From NCBI GenBank assembly GCA_017626095.1, contig JAGAJL010000017.1, positions 38,426 through 102,425 of the forward strand: 64,000 bases of DNA, read 5' to 3'. Below are positions 27,096 to 35,861 of this stretch, one piece after another; the first letter of the stretch is position 1, and each line of letters opens with the position of its first letter. The position numbers and the translations under genes are program-made. Origin of the DNA: Lachnospiraceae bacterium (GTDB lineage Bacteria > Bacillota > Clostridia > Lachnospirales > Lachnospiraceae). Under the pieces are notes generated by a model. It was not told where the DNA came from. It saw only the letters and a list, made by a program, of their open reading frames with translations, and did not search any database.

Positions 27096-28367
27096 ATGGG
27101 TTTTTTTCAGGATTTAAAAGAAGATTTATCGTTGGCAATGAATGAATTGCTCCCAAATGATGACATGGATGAAGAAATTGCAGATCCGGAAGAAAAAAAG
27201 ACTAATATAAAAAAGAAAGATTCAGATAAAGGCGATAAAGCGATACTTGATACAGTGGAAGAAAATGATTCGGATGCAGATGCATTTGCAAGAGAACTGA
27301 TTGATGCAGCGCTTCAACCCCAGGAGCCGAAAGAGACAGAAACGTTAACAGTCGAACAACTGGTGGCTGCAGTTGAACAATCTGTTTCGAAAGAAGTATC
27401 TGATATGATAGAAGACGAGATACCTACAAATGATGACATTATGCAGGAACTCGCAGAACCGACAGAAGTGGTTGTGGAAGAAACCGTGGAGCCGGTAATG
27501 CCGGAGAAAGAATTTGTTGCAAAAGCAACCGCAGAGCCAGAGGAAGAAGTGGTTACAAAAGAAACTGAAGAGCCGGTAAAGCCGGAAGAAGAATTTGTTG
27601 CGGAAGAAATCACAGAACCGAAGGAAGAAGTGGTCGTGGAAGAAACCGCAGAACCGGAGACAGCAGTGACCATGGAAGAACCTGAAGGGGCTGTAAAACC
27701 GGAAGATATACAAGAAGCAGTAGAAACAGTACCAGAAGAAGAACCGGAGGTAAAGGAAATGTTGATTCGTAATGATAATTCCTTTGAAAAAGAAGTGTAT
27801 GAGGAAATTATGAAAGAAGATACCGGAAAAGATAAAGCAATGAAGAATGAACTGGAAAAAGCCGTAGACGAAGTGGTAAGTGAAAGGGTTGAATCAGTTA
27901 TGAGTCAGGATGTTTTGGACGAGACGGCAATTGTAACAAAGGGAATGAAAGTGAATGGTGATATTTCCAGTCAGGGTTCCCTTGATGTTCTTGGCAGTAT
28001 CAAAGGTAATATTGAAGTTTTAGGAAAATTAAATGTATCGGGAGAAATTGAAGGAAATTCCAATGCGGCAGAAGTATTTGCTGATGCAGCCCACATTACA
28101 GGTGAAATCCATGCAACAGGCACAGTAAAGGTTGGAATTAATTCGGTTATTATCGGTAATATCTTTGCAACAAGCGCTGTTATTGCCGGAGCCGTAAAAG
28201 GTGATATCGATGTTCATGGACCGGTCGTTCTTGATTCCAGTGCGATTGTTATGGGTAATATCAAATCAAAATCCGTACAGATGAATAACGGTGCGGTAAT
28301 TGAAGGCTTGTGCTCACAATGTTATGCGGATGTCAGTCCTGCATCGTTCTTTAAAGATATGAAATAA
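27096..28367 (+). CDS. Bactofilin (polymer-forming cytoskeletal protein) with long acidic N-terminal region
   Basis: The protein is 423 aa. Residues 280-400 form the bactofilin beta-helix, with regular short repeats: IVTKGMKVNGDISSQGSLDV, then GSIKGNIEVLGKLNVSGEIEG, GEIHATGTVKV and GAVKGDIDVHGPV. The roughly 270 residues before it are very rich in Glu, Pro, Val and Thr, with repeated EEVV-ETAEP-type units near 125-200. Bactofilins polymerise without nucleotide and place cell-wall enzymes; here a glycan deacetylase is encoded directly upstream, which fits a shared envelope role. It lies 16 bp before pyrH, so envelope and UMP kinase genes may be co-transcribed. Confidence 0.88.
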   Translation: MGFFQDLKEDLSLAMNELLPNDDMDEEIADPEEKKTNIKKKDSDKGDKAILDTVEENDSDADAFARELIDAALQPQEPKETETLTVEQLVAAVEQSVSKEVSDMIEDEIPTNDDIMQELAEPTEVVVEETVEPVMPEKEFVAKATAEPEEEVVTKETEEPVKPEEEFVAEEITEPKEEVVVEETAEPETAVTMEEPEGAVKPEDIQEAVETVPEEEPEVKEMLIRNDNSFEKEVYEEIMKEDTGKDKAMKNELEKAVDEVVSERVESVMSQDVLDETAIVTKGMKVNGDISSQGSLDVLGSIKGNIEVLGKLNVSGEIEGNSNAAEVFADAAHITGEIHATGTVKVGINSVIIGNIFATSAVIAGAVKGDIDVHGPVVLDSSAIVMGNIKSKSVQMNNGAVIEGLCSQCYADVSPASFFKDMK

Positions 28368-28383
28368 AAAGAAGGTAAGGCAT

Positions 28384-29079
28384 ATGAAAAGAATTATGTT
28401 AAAGCTCAGTGGGGAAGCACTGGCAGGTGAGAAAAAGACCGGTTTTGATGAAGAAACGGTAAGAGGAGTTGCAAAACAGGTAAAGCAACTGGTGGATGAT
28501 GAGATTGAAGTCGGAATTGTTATCGGCGGAGGAAACTTCTGGAGAGGTCGTACGAGTGAAAATATTGATCGCACAAAGGCAGATCAGATTGGTATGCTCG
28601 CGACGGTTATGAATTGTATTTATGTATCCGAAATTTTCCGATCCGTTGGAATGGAAACAGAAATATTGACCCCTTTTTCGTGTGGATCGTTTACAAAGCT
28701 GTTTTCCAAAGACCGGGCAAATAAATATTTTAAGCAAGGAAAAGTAGTATTCTTTGCAGGAGGAACAGGACATCCTTATTTTTCGACAGACACAGGAGTT
28801 TTATTGCGGGCTATTGAAGTAGAGGCAGAGGTTGTTTTACTGGCAAAGGCAATTGATGGTGTATATGATTCAGATCCCAAGGTTAATCCACAGGCTAAAA
28901 AATATGATGAATTATCCATTGACGAAGTAGTTGAGAAAAATCTTCAGGTTGTCGATATGACCGCTTCCATTATGGCAAGAGATAATAAAATGCCTATGTG
29001 GGTTTTTAGTCTGAATGAGGAAAACAGTATTGTGAATACCGTGAAAGGAAAATTTAACGGCACGAAAGTGACGGTTTAG
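28384..29079 (+). CDS. pyrH: UMP kinase
   Basis: The protein is 231 aa. It phosphorylates UMP in pyrimidine nucleotide synthesis and belongs to the amino-acid kinase fold. Motifs: RIMLKLSGEALAG, IVIGGGNFWRGR and FFAGGTGHPYFSTDT. It starts the pyrH-frr-uppS-cdsA-dxr-rseP group. Confidence 0.97.
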   Translation: MKRIMLKLSGEALAGEKKTGFDEETVRGVAKQVKQLVDDEIEVGIVIGGGNFWRGRTSENIDRTKADQIGMLATVMNCIYVSEIFRSVGMETEILTPFSCGSFTKLFSKDRANKYFKQGKVVFFAGGTGHPYFSTDTGVLLRAIEVEAEVVLLAKAIDGVYDSDPKVNPQAKKYDELSIDEVVEKNLQVVDMTASIMARDNKMPMWVFSLNEENSIVNTVKGKFNGTKVTV

Positions 29080-29092
29080 GAGGATAATAAAA

Positions 29093-29644
29093 ATGGATGA
29101 AAGATTAAAAGTTTATGATGAAAAAATGCAGAAAGCGATTGATTTTCTGGTTTCGGATTTTGCTTCGATTCGTGCCGGAAGAGCCAATCCTCATGTACTT
29201 GACAAAATTAAAGTAGATTATTACGGAACACCTACACCGATTCAGAGCGTAGGTAATATCAGTGTTCCTGAACCGAGAATGATTCAGATTGCGCCTTGGG
29301 AAAAGAGTTTAATTAAAGAAATCGAAAAAGCCATTATGATGTCTGATGTAGGTATTACCCCTTCCAATGACGGAAATGTTGTTCGTATCGTTTTTCCGGA
29401 ATTGACAGAAGAGCGTCGTAAAGATTTAGTGAAAGATATTAAGAAAAAAGGTGAAGAGAATAAAGTTGTGGTAAGAAATGCCCGTCGTGACGGTAATGAT
29501 GCCTTTAAAAAGCTTGGAAAAGGCGAAATATCTGAAGATGAAGCAAAACAGCTTGCCGATGAACTGCAGAAATTAACGGACAAATATATTAAAACCATTG
29601 ACCAAATGGTGGAAGAAAAGTCAAAAGAAATTTTGACAGTATAA
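29093..29644 (+). CDS. frr: Ribosome recycling factor
   Basis: The protein is 183 aa, normal length. It splits post-termination ribosomes together with EF-G. Signature segments: SIRAGRANPHVLDKIKVDYYG, RMIQIAPWEKSLIKEIEKAI and ITPSNDGNVVRIVFPELTEERR. It starts 13 bp after pyrH behind GGAGGATAATAAAA and is followed by a terminator. Confidence 0.98.
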   Translation: MDERLKVYDEKMQKAIDFLVSDFASIRAGRANPHVLDKIKVDYYGTPTPIQSVGNISVPEPRMIQIAPWEKSLIKEIEKAIMMSDVGITPSNDGNVVRIVFPELTEERRKDLVKDIKKKGEENKVVVRNARRDGNDAFKKLGKGEISEDEAKQLADELQKLTDKYIKTIDQMVEEKSKEILTV

Positions 29645-29653
29645 TCAGATCAT

Positions 29654-29685
29654 AAAAAAAGGGGCATTCTGCCCTTTCTTTTGTG
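29654..29685 (+). terminator. Terminator after frr
   Basis: AAAGGGGCA, loop TTC, TGCCCTTTCTTTTG. The uppS gene begins about 115 bp later. Confidence 0.8.
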
Positions 29686-29800
29686 TATATGGCACTAATC
29701 CGATGAAACCCATGAGCGATGTTTTTGATGGTTTAGGTGACCTACTATTTGATATAGCGGAGAATTGGCAAAATTGGAATATTAGAAGAGGAATCAGAAT

Positions 29801-30508
29801 ATGAATGTACCGAATCATGTTGCAATTATATTAGATGGAAACGGAAGATGGGCTAAAAGCAAAGGAATGCCCAGAAATTATGGTCATGCACAAGGTAGTA
29901 AAAATGTAGAGATTATATGTGAAGAAGCATATAAGATGGGAATACAGTATTTGACTGTCTATGCGTTTTCTACCGAAAACTGGAATCGTCCTAAAGAAGA
30001 AGTCGATGCATTGATGAAACTTTTGCGTAATTATATGAAGACCTGTCTGAAAACGGCTGAAAAGAATCGGATGTGTGTGCGTGTCATCGGCGACAAGAGT
30101 GGATTGGATGAGGACATCCGCAATCGGATTGATGAATTAGAAAAAGCAACCGCAAACAATGATGGTCTACATTTTCAAATTGCGCTTAATTATGGAAGCC
30201 GTGACGAAATCATCCGTGCAGTGAAAAGAATTATGCTGGACACAAAAAACGGTGTGATTAATCCGCAGGATATGACGGAAGAATTGTTTTCAACTTATCT
30301 GGATACCAAAGACATTCCGGAACCGGATCTTATGATTCGAACCAGTGGCGAAGAACGTATATCCAATTTCCTGCTATGGCAGCTTGCATATACGGAATTC
30401 TATTTTACGGATGTACCGTGGCCTGCTTTTTCAAAAGAAGAATTGGAAAAAGCGATTGCAGTCTATAATGCAAGAGATCGTCGTTATGGAAATGTTAAGG
30501 AGGAGTAG
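29801..30508 (+). CDS. uppS: Isoprenyl transferase (undecaprenyl diphosphate synthase)
   Basis: The protein is 235 aa. It makes the C55 lipid carrier for the cell wall from FPP and IPP. The motifs VAIILDGNGRWAKSKG, LTVYAFSTENW, NYGSRDEI and PDLMIRTSGEERISNFLLWQ are all present. cdsA follows by 2 bp. Confidence 0.97.
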   Translation: MNVPNHVAIILDGNGRWAKSKGMPRNYGHAQGSKNVEIICEEAYKMGIQYLTVYAFSTENWNRPKEEVDALMKLLRNYMKTCLKTAEKNRMCVRVIGDKSGLDEDIRNRIDELEKATANNDGLHFQIALNYGSRDEIIRAVKRIMLDTKNGVINPQDMTEELFSTYLDTKDIPEPDLMIRTSGEERISNFLLWQLAYTEFYFTDVPWPAFSKEELEKAIAVYNARDRRYGNVKEE

Positions 30509-30510
30509 AA

Positions 30511-31332
30511 ATGTTTAAGGCCAGATTTTGGAGTGCCGTTGTTTTGGTACTTGTAATCGGAACGGTTTTGATTTTAGGAGGACCTTGGTTATATCTTTTT
30601 ACTCTGGCAATTTCTGCCATTGCTTATTTTGAAATGACAAAGGCAATGAAAGTCAGGGGAGAAATGAAAAAGCCTTGTCTGATTGAGTGGTTTGGTTTGT
30701 TTGGTATTATTGGATATTATCTGATTATCTATTTTGCAAACACAGAAACATTTGTTATGTTAACCATGACTTTGACGATTGTTTCCATTTTATTTGTTTA
30801 TGTATTTACTTTTCCGAAATATGAAGCAAAACAGATTATGGCTGCTGTATTTTCCTTTATCTATGCACCAATCATGCTGTCTTATTTATATATGACCAGA
30901 TGCTTGGAAAATGGATTTTATATCGTATGGTTGATTTTTATCAGTTCCTGGATTTGTGATACCTGTGCTTATCTGGTTGGAATGGCTATTGGCAAGCATA
31001 AGTTAGCACCGATTTTAAGTCCGAAAAAATCAATAGAAGGTGCTGTTGGTGGTGTAATCGGAAGTGCTGTTGTAGGTTTGTTATATGCTTTTGTCCTTAT
31101 TCGCGCCGGAGTTAGCAATGAAAATATGCTTTGGGTATTCCCGGTTATCTCGGCAGTTGGAGCCATGATCAGTCAGGTTGGTGATCTTGCTGCATCTGCG
31201 ATCAAAAGAAATTTTAACATCAAGGATTATGGTAAGCTTATTCCCGGACATGGTGGTATTATGGATCGTTTCGACAGTGTGATTTTTACTTCGCCGATGA
31301 TCTATTACATGGCTGTTTTATTATTAAAATGA
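30511..31332 (+). CDS. cdsA: Phosphatidate cytidylyltransferase
   Basis: The protein is 273 aa. It makes CDP-diacylglycerol for phospholipid synthesis. It is a polytopic membrane protein with the C-terminal signature SAIKRNFNIKDYGKLIPGHGGIMDRFDS, and with SPKKSIEGAVGGVIGS in the middle. The start follows AAGGAGGAGTAGAA. Confidence 0.96.
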   Translation: MFKARFWSAVVLVLVIGTVLILGGPWLYLFTLAISAIAYFEMTKAMKVRGEMKKPCLIEWFGLFGIIGYYLIIYFANTETFVMLTMTLTIVSILFVYVFTFPKYEAKQIMAAVFSFIYAPIMLSYLYMTRCLENGFYIVWLIFISSWICDTCAYLVGMAIGKHKLAPILSPKKSIEGAVGGVIGSAVVGLLYAFVLIRAGVSNENMLWVFPVISAVGAMISQVGDLAASAIKRNFNIKDYGKLIPGHGGIMDRFDSVIFTSPMIYYMAVLLLK

Positions 31333-31455
31333 TACCGGAATGTAGCTAGGTTAGAGCGGATTTCGAAAATATTAACGTATGAAATAAACAAAGAAAGATA
31401 AAATAACATTATACTGTGATAGAAGTATGATATTCTGTCAGATAAGGATAAAAAG

Positions 31456-32604
31456 ATGAAAAATATTGTTGTTTTAGGTTCTACCGGTTCCATTGGAACA
31501 CAGACTTTGGAAATTGTTGATGCATATCCGGACAGACTGCAGATTGTTGCGCTTGCGGCCGGAAGCAATGTGGAAAAAATAGAACCACAGATACGCAAGT
31601 ATCATCCGAAAAAAGTGGTTATGTTTGATGAGGCGGCTGCGAAAGCTTTAAAAACAAAAGTGGCAGATCTAGATGTGACGGTTCTTGCCGGAATGGTGGG
31701 GTTATTTGAAATCTGCACCATGGAAGAAGCGGATGTTGTTTTAACGGCAGTTGTAGGAATGATTGGTATTACTCCTACGATCGAAGCGATAAAAGCCGGA
31801 AAAGATATTGCGTTAGCCAATAAAGAAACTCTTGTCACGGCGGGACATATTATTATGCCACTGGCAAAACAGATGGGAGTATCCATTTTGCCTGTTGACA
31901 GTGAACACAGTGCTATTTTTCAATCATTAAATGGGGAACCGAAAAACAGATTAAAGAAGATTTTATTAACGGCATCCGGAGGTCCATTCAGAGGAATGTC
32001 AAAAGAGCAATTGGCAGATAAGACCGTAAAGGATGCACTAAAACACCCCAACTGGTCGATGGGACCGAAGATTACTATCGATTCGGCAACAATGGTAAAT
32101 AAAGGATTGGAGGTTATGGAAGCGGGCTGGCTTTTTGATGTAGATTATGATCAAATTCAGGTTGTAGTACATCCTCAAAGTATCATACACTCTATGGTAG
32201 AGTATGTGGATGGTGCCGTCATTGCACAGTTAGGACTTCCGGATATGAAATTACCTATTCAATATGCATTGTTTTATCCGGACCGCTTGCCGATGAATAC
32301 AGCCGGAATTGATTTCTTTCAACTTGGGCAGATTAGCTTTGAGAGACCTGATCTGGAAACCTTTCAGGGATTAAAACTTGCCTATGAGGCATTTAAGATA
32401 GGCGGAAGTATGCCGACTGTATTTAATGCCGCGAATGAAAAAGCGGTTAGTCTGTTTTTGCATGAAAAAATCAGGTTCCTTGATATTGCGGATATAATTG
32501 CAGAAACAATGTCGAAACATCAGGTAATTGCAAAGCCGGATGTTGAACAGATTTTGATGACAGAACAATGGTGTTATGAACAAATAGCAGAAAGGTGTTG
32601 CTGA
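31456..32604 (+). CDS. dxr: 1-deoxy-D-xylulose 5-phosphate reductoisomerase
   Basis: The protein is 382 aa. It is the second step of the MEP pathway. The NADPH motif is VVLGSTGSIGTQTLEI; the metal and substrate regions are LPVDSEHSAIFQ, LTASGGPFRG, KHPNWSMGPKITIDSATMVN and NKGLEVMEAGWLF. It follows cdsA by a 123-bp gap and ends 1 bp before rseP. Confidence 0.97.
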   Translation: MKNIVVLGSTGSIGTQTLEIVDAYPDRLQIVALAAGSNVEKIEPQIRKYHPKKVVMFDEAAAKALKTKVADLDVTVLAGMVGLFEICTMEEADVVLTAVVGMIGITPTIEAIKAGKDIALANKETLVTAGHIIMPLAKQMGVSILPVDSEHSAIFQSLNGEPKNRLKKILLTASGGPFRGMSKEQLADKTVKDALKHPNWSMGPKITIDSATMVNKGLEVMEAGWLFDVDYDQIQVVVHPQSIIHSMVEYVDGAVIAQLGLPDMKLPIQYALFYPDRLPMNTAGIDFFQLGQISFERPDLETFQGLKLAYEAFKIGGSMPTVFNAANEKAVSLFLHEKIRFLDIADIIAETMSKHQVIAKPDVEQILMTEQWCYEQIAERCC

Positions 32605-32605
32605 T

Positions 32606-33709
32606 TTGGGAATTGTATTTTTTATTTTAATTTTTTGTGTTGTAGTCGTAGCACATGAATTTGGACATTTTATCATTGCAAAAGCAAACGGAATACATGT
32701 TGTGGAGTTTTCCGTCGGAATGGGACCGACGTTGTTACATTTTGATAAAAACGGTACCCGCTATTCCTTAAAATTGCTGCCTATTGGCGGAGCATGTATG
32801 TTTGAGGGTGAAGATGGATTATATCAGGATGATGCCATAGAGGCTGGAGAGACGGAAACAGAACAGCCGGATTTTATTGTGAAAGGGAAATACGGAAAAG
32901 CCTTTCCGGATGCACCGGTGTTTGCCCGAATGGCAACGGTTCTTGCCGGTCCGATTTTTAACTTTATTCTCGCTTTCTTTTTATCACTTTTTATTGTCGG
33001 CAGTATCGGAACGGATCTTCCGGTTGTTGGAAATGTTATGGAAGGAGGGGGTGCTGAGACGGCAGGCTTAATGCCCGGTGATGTGATTGTAAAGCTGAAT
33101 CGGCATAATATTCATTTGTTCCGTGAGATTTCAATAGAGGCCTTGTTATCGGATGGCAGTCCGGTGCATGTCACATATGAAAGAGATGGGAAATTATATG
33201 ATACTGTCCTGACACCTGTATATTCAGAGGAAGCGGGAAGATACTATTACGGTATTTCCATGACCGGCGGTTATACAAAGCTTTCCCCGCCCAAGGTCAT
33301 TGTATATAGTGGATATGAGGTTAAATACTGGATTGATACGACCATTAAGAGTCTTGGAATGCTTTTAAGCGGAAAGGCCGGTGTAAAAGATTTATCCGGT
33401 CCGGTCGGAATGGCAGATACGGTAGGAGATATTTATAATGAATCAAAATCAGACGGAGCATTTTACGTTTGGTTGAATATGCTTAATTTTGCTATTCTGT
33501 TAAGTGCCAATCTGGGTGTTTTAAATTTGATTCCGTTCCCTGCTTTGGATGGCGGTAGAATTTTCATATATCTTATTGAACTGATCAGACGAAAACCGCT
33601 GCCGCTTGAAAAGGAAGGCATTATCAATTTTGTTGGTTTTGCACTGCTGATGTTATTGATGATTGTTGTATTATATAATGATATTGCAAGGATTGTTACC
33701 GGAGGGTAA
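32606..33709 (+). CDS. rseP: Site-2 zinc metalloprotease RseP/RasP
   Basis: The protein is 367 aa from a TTG start at 32606, one base after the dxr stop and behind AAAGGTG. It is an intramembrane protease that clears anti-sigma factor and signal-peptide remnants. HEFGHF (zinc site) is near residue 18, a PDZ domain lies near 140-200 (AETAGLMPGDVIVKLN), and the second zinc Asp is in NLIPFPALDGGRIF. In many Clostridia ispG follows here; in this window the gene instead ends at a terminator. Confidence 0.95.
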   Translation: MGIVFFILIFCVVVVAHEFGHFIIAKANGIHVVEFSVGMGPTLLHFDKNGTRYSLKLLPIGGACMFEGEDGLYQDDAIEAGETETEQPDFIVKGKYGKAFPDAPVFARMATVLAGPIFNFILAFFLSLFIVGSIGTDLPVVGNVMEGGGAETAGLMPGDVIVKLNRHNIHLFREISIEALLSDGSPVHVTYERDGKLYDTVLTPVYSEEAGRYYYGISMTGGYTKLSPPKVIVYSGYEVKYWIDTTIKSLGMLLSGKAGVKDLSGPVGMADTVGDIYNESKSDGAFYVWLNMLNFAILLSANLGVLNLIPFPALDGGRIFIYLIELIRRKPLPLEKEGIINFVGFALLMLLMIVVLYNDIARIVTGG

Positions 33710-33723
33710 CAATCCTTTTTTAG
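33689..33723 (+). terminator. Terminator overlapping the rseP stop
   Basis: AGGATTGTTACC, loop GGAGG, GTAACAATCCTTTTTT. The left arm is coding for the last residues of RseP. Confidence 0.92.
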
Positions 33724-33785
33724 TTCTATTTTCATTTCTGTTTCATATATTTAAAGGACAAACATAGTTTGTACACGGAGGATAT

Positions 33786-34751
33786 ATGAATAAATCAGAT
33801 CAAATCAGAAATATGTTTCCAACACAGTTTCACAGTATGCTTTCAGCTTTAAATCAGATTGAAAATAATCTCCAGGAAATTCGGATACGTGTAAATTGTC
33901 CCTGTATTTTCGTGATTGGAAGAATGGAGTATTTTCCGGATAAAAACGGAAGATTGCATAAAGAAATGGAAAAAGGGTTTGCCTTTTCCAAAGAAGATGT
34001 AGATGTTATATTCAATCACATCTGTAACTATTCTCCTTACGCCTATGAAAGTCAGCTTAAGCAGGGATTTTTAACCGTCGCGGGAGGTCACAGAGTCGGT
34101 GTATGTGGACAGGTTGTACTGCAGGATGGAAGGATTACTTTGATGAAACATGTGCAGTTTTTACATGTTAGGATTGTACATGAAATTCCGGGAGTGGGTA
34201 ATAAGATACTGCCATATTTGTTTGAACATGGACAGTTTCTGAATACTTTGATCATTTCATCTCCGGGAGTTGGCAAGACTACGATGTTACGCGATTTAAC
34301 AAAAAGTCTTTCGGATGGCAATCAATATGCAAACGGAAAACAAATCTGTATCGTAGATGAACGATCGGAACTGGCCGGTTGTTATATGGGGATTCCGCAA
34401 AATCACGTGGGAAAAAGAACGGATGTCTTAGATGCCTGTCCAAAGGCAGAAGGGATGATGATGGCAATAAGGTCTATGGGGCCTGAAATAATTGTCGTGG
34501 ACGAACTGGGACTACAAAGGGATTATGAAGCAGTGGAGAAAGCTTCGGTATGTGGAATTAAAATTCTGGCATCGGTACATGGTGACAATCTTGATGAGAT
34601 ATTTTCGGAAAAGAATGCATTTTTCTCAATCATAAAGAAGGTATTTCGCAGACTGATTTTACTTCGCTGGGAAAAAGAAACTGACGGAACGAAAAAGCAG
34701 GTATGGAGTATTTACGATAACGTACAAACGCTTTTGACAGAGAAAGGATGA
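33786..34751 (+). CDS. spoIIIAA: Stage III sporulation protein AA (ATPase)
   Basis: The protein is 321 aa. It is the cytoplasmic ATPase of the SpoIIIA-SpoIIQ channel that feeds the forespore. Walker A is SSPGVGKTTMLRDL near 160, Walker B is EIIVVDEL near 240. The start follows CGGAGGATAT. It overlaps spoIIIAB by 4 bp. The operon is probably read in the mother cell by sigma-E, by analogy. Confidence 0.95.
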   Translation: MNKSDQIRNMFPTQFHSMLSALNQIENNLQEIRIRVNCPCIFVIGRMEYFPDKNGRLHKEMEKGFAFSKEDVDVIFNHICNYSPYAYESQLKQGFLTVAGGHRVGVCGQVVLQDGRITLMKHVQFLHVRIVHEIPGVGNKILPYLFEHGQFLNTLIISSPGVGKTTMLRDLTKSLSDGNQYANGKQICIVDERSELAGCYMGIPQNHVGKRTDVLDACPKAEGMMMAIRSMGPEIIVVDELGLQRDYEAVEKASVCGIKILASVHGDNLDEIFSEKNAFFSIIKKVFRRLILLRWEKETDGTKKQVWSIYDNVQTLLTEKG

Positions 34752-35266
34752 TAAAAATGCGGATAATCGCAGGAATACTGGTCTTGTTGTCCGGTGTTTT
34801 TTTAGGATTTGAGAAGGCTTTTACATATGAAGAAATGCATGTAAATCTACAACATTTCATGAAAATTATTGAACTTATGATTGCCCAGATCAAGACGGAA
34901 GGGGCTACACTTCCCGAAGCAATTTGCAAGGTTTCTTTCAGGCAGGATGGAGCAATCGGAAAAGTTTTACAGGATGCTGCAGCATCTATCAAAATAAATG
35001 AAGGAAAAGAGTTAAATTTGATTTGGAAAGAACAGATGAATCATATGCCAATGGCTCTGCCGACAAAAATCGAAAAAGAATGGATACATCTGTTTGATCA
35101 GACCGGTTTTTATGACAGAGATGCACAGCTGAAGCAATTGCAATATGTGTACGAGATCATGAAGGATGAATATGAACAAATGGATAAGCAAAAAAAAGAA
35201 AAATGCAGATTGTATCAGTCAATGGGGTTTTTAATCAGTTTATTTGTGATTATTTTACTTTGGTAA
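34748..35266 (+). CDS. spoIIIAB: Stage III sporulation protein AB
   Basis: The protein is 172 aa with ATGA overlap to spoIIIAA; a second in-frame ATG at 34757 has better spacing and may be the real start. It has an N-terminal membrane helix (IIAGILVLLSGVFLGF), a helical body and a C-terminal helix (GFLISLFVIILLW). This two-helix, T2SS GspF-like arrangement is typical of SpoIIIAB. Confidence 0.92.
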   Translation: MIKMRIIAGILVLLSGVFLGFEKAFTYEEMHVNLQHFMKIIELMIAQIKTEGATLPEAICKVSFRQDGAIGKVLQDAAASIKINEGKELNLIWKEQMNHMPMALPTKIEKEWIHLFDQTGFYDRDAQLKQLQYVYEIMKDEYEQMDKQKKEKCRLYQSMGFLISLFVIILLW

Positions 35267-35277
35267 AGGAGTGTTCC

Positions 35278-35472
35278 ATGGGTGTCGGAATTTTATTTAA
35301 AATTGCAGCGGTGGGGATTCTGGTTACGTTGTTAAATCAGGTTTTAAAGCATAGCGGAAAAGAGGAGCATGCCTATCTGGTAAGTCTCTGCGGATTTATC
35401 CTGGTGCTTACATGGGTGCTTCCTTATCTGGTCGATTTATTTCGCACAATGGAAGAGTTGTTTTCATTTTAG
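35278..35472 (+). CDS. spoIIIAC: Stage III sporulation protein AC
   Basis: The protein is 64 aa from ATG 35278 behind AAAGGAGTGTTCC, the usual size. It is a small two-helix membrane protein; VGILFKIAAVGILVTLLNQVL and FILVLTWVLPYLVDLF are the helices. The longer frame upstream lies inside spoIIIAB. Confidence 0.94.
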   Translation: MGVGILFKIAAVGILVTLLNQVLKHSGKEEHAYLVSLCGFILVLTWVLPYLVDLFRTMEELFSF

Positions 35473-35483
35473 GAGACGATTGC

Positions 35484-35861
35484 ATGATTAAAATAGGTTT
35501 ATTAGCGATTGTTGCGGTTGCTATAACAATGTTCATCAAGCAGACAAAACCGGAATATGCTTATATTTTTTCATTATGCGTCGGTGTTTTTCTGTTTATG
35601 CTCTGTATGGATTCTTTTCTGAATATTGCAGATATGATTCGACTGGTTTCTTCACAAATCGAAAATGCGGATGTGTATATTTATACGCTTTTGCGAATTG
35701 TAGGAATTTCTTATATCAGTGAATTTTGTGGAGAAATCTGTAAAGATGCAGGATATGCTTCAATAGGAAAAGGTGTGGAAACGGCGGGCAAGTTCAGTGT
35801 GTTACTGATTGGTATGCCCATTTTTCTCAATTTGGTTGATGTAATAAAGGAGTTTTACTGA
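35484..35861 (+). CDS. spoIIIAD: Stage III sporulation protein AD
   Basis: The protein is 125 aa from ATG 35484 behind AGGAGACGATTGC. It is a membrane protein homologous in its first half to SpoIIIAC (IKQTKPEYAYIFSLCVGVFLF), with a further segment VGISYISEFCGEICKDAGYASIG that is characteristic. It ends in a TGATG overlap with spoIIIAE. Confidence 0.94.
   Translation: MIKIGLLAIVAVAITMFIKQTKPEYAYIFSLCVGVFLFMLCMDSFLNIADMIRLVSSQIENADVYIYTLLRIVGISYISEFCGEICKDAGYASIGKGVETAGKFSVLLIGMPIFLNLVDVIKEFY

Noticed and set aside
27314-27713. Minus-strand frames of about 120 codons
   Set aside because: They mirror the Glu-rich repeats of the bactofilin N-terminus and are Ser/Phe-biased shadows.
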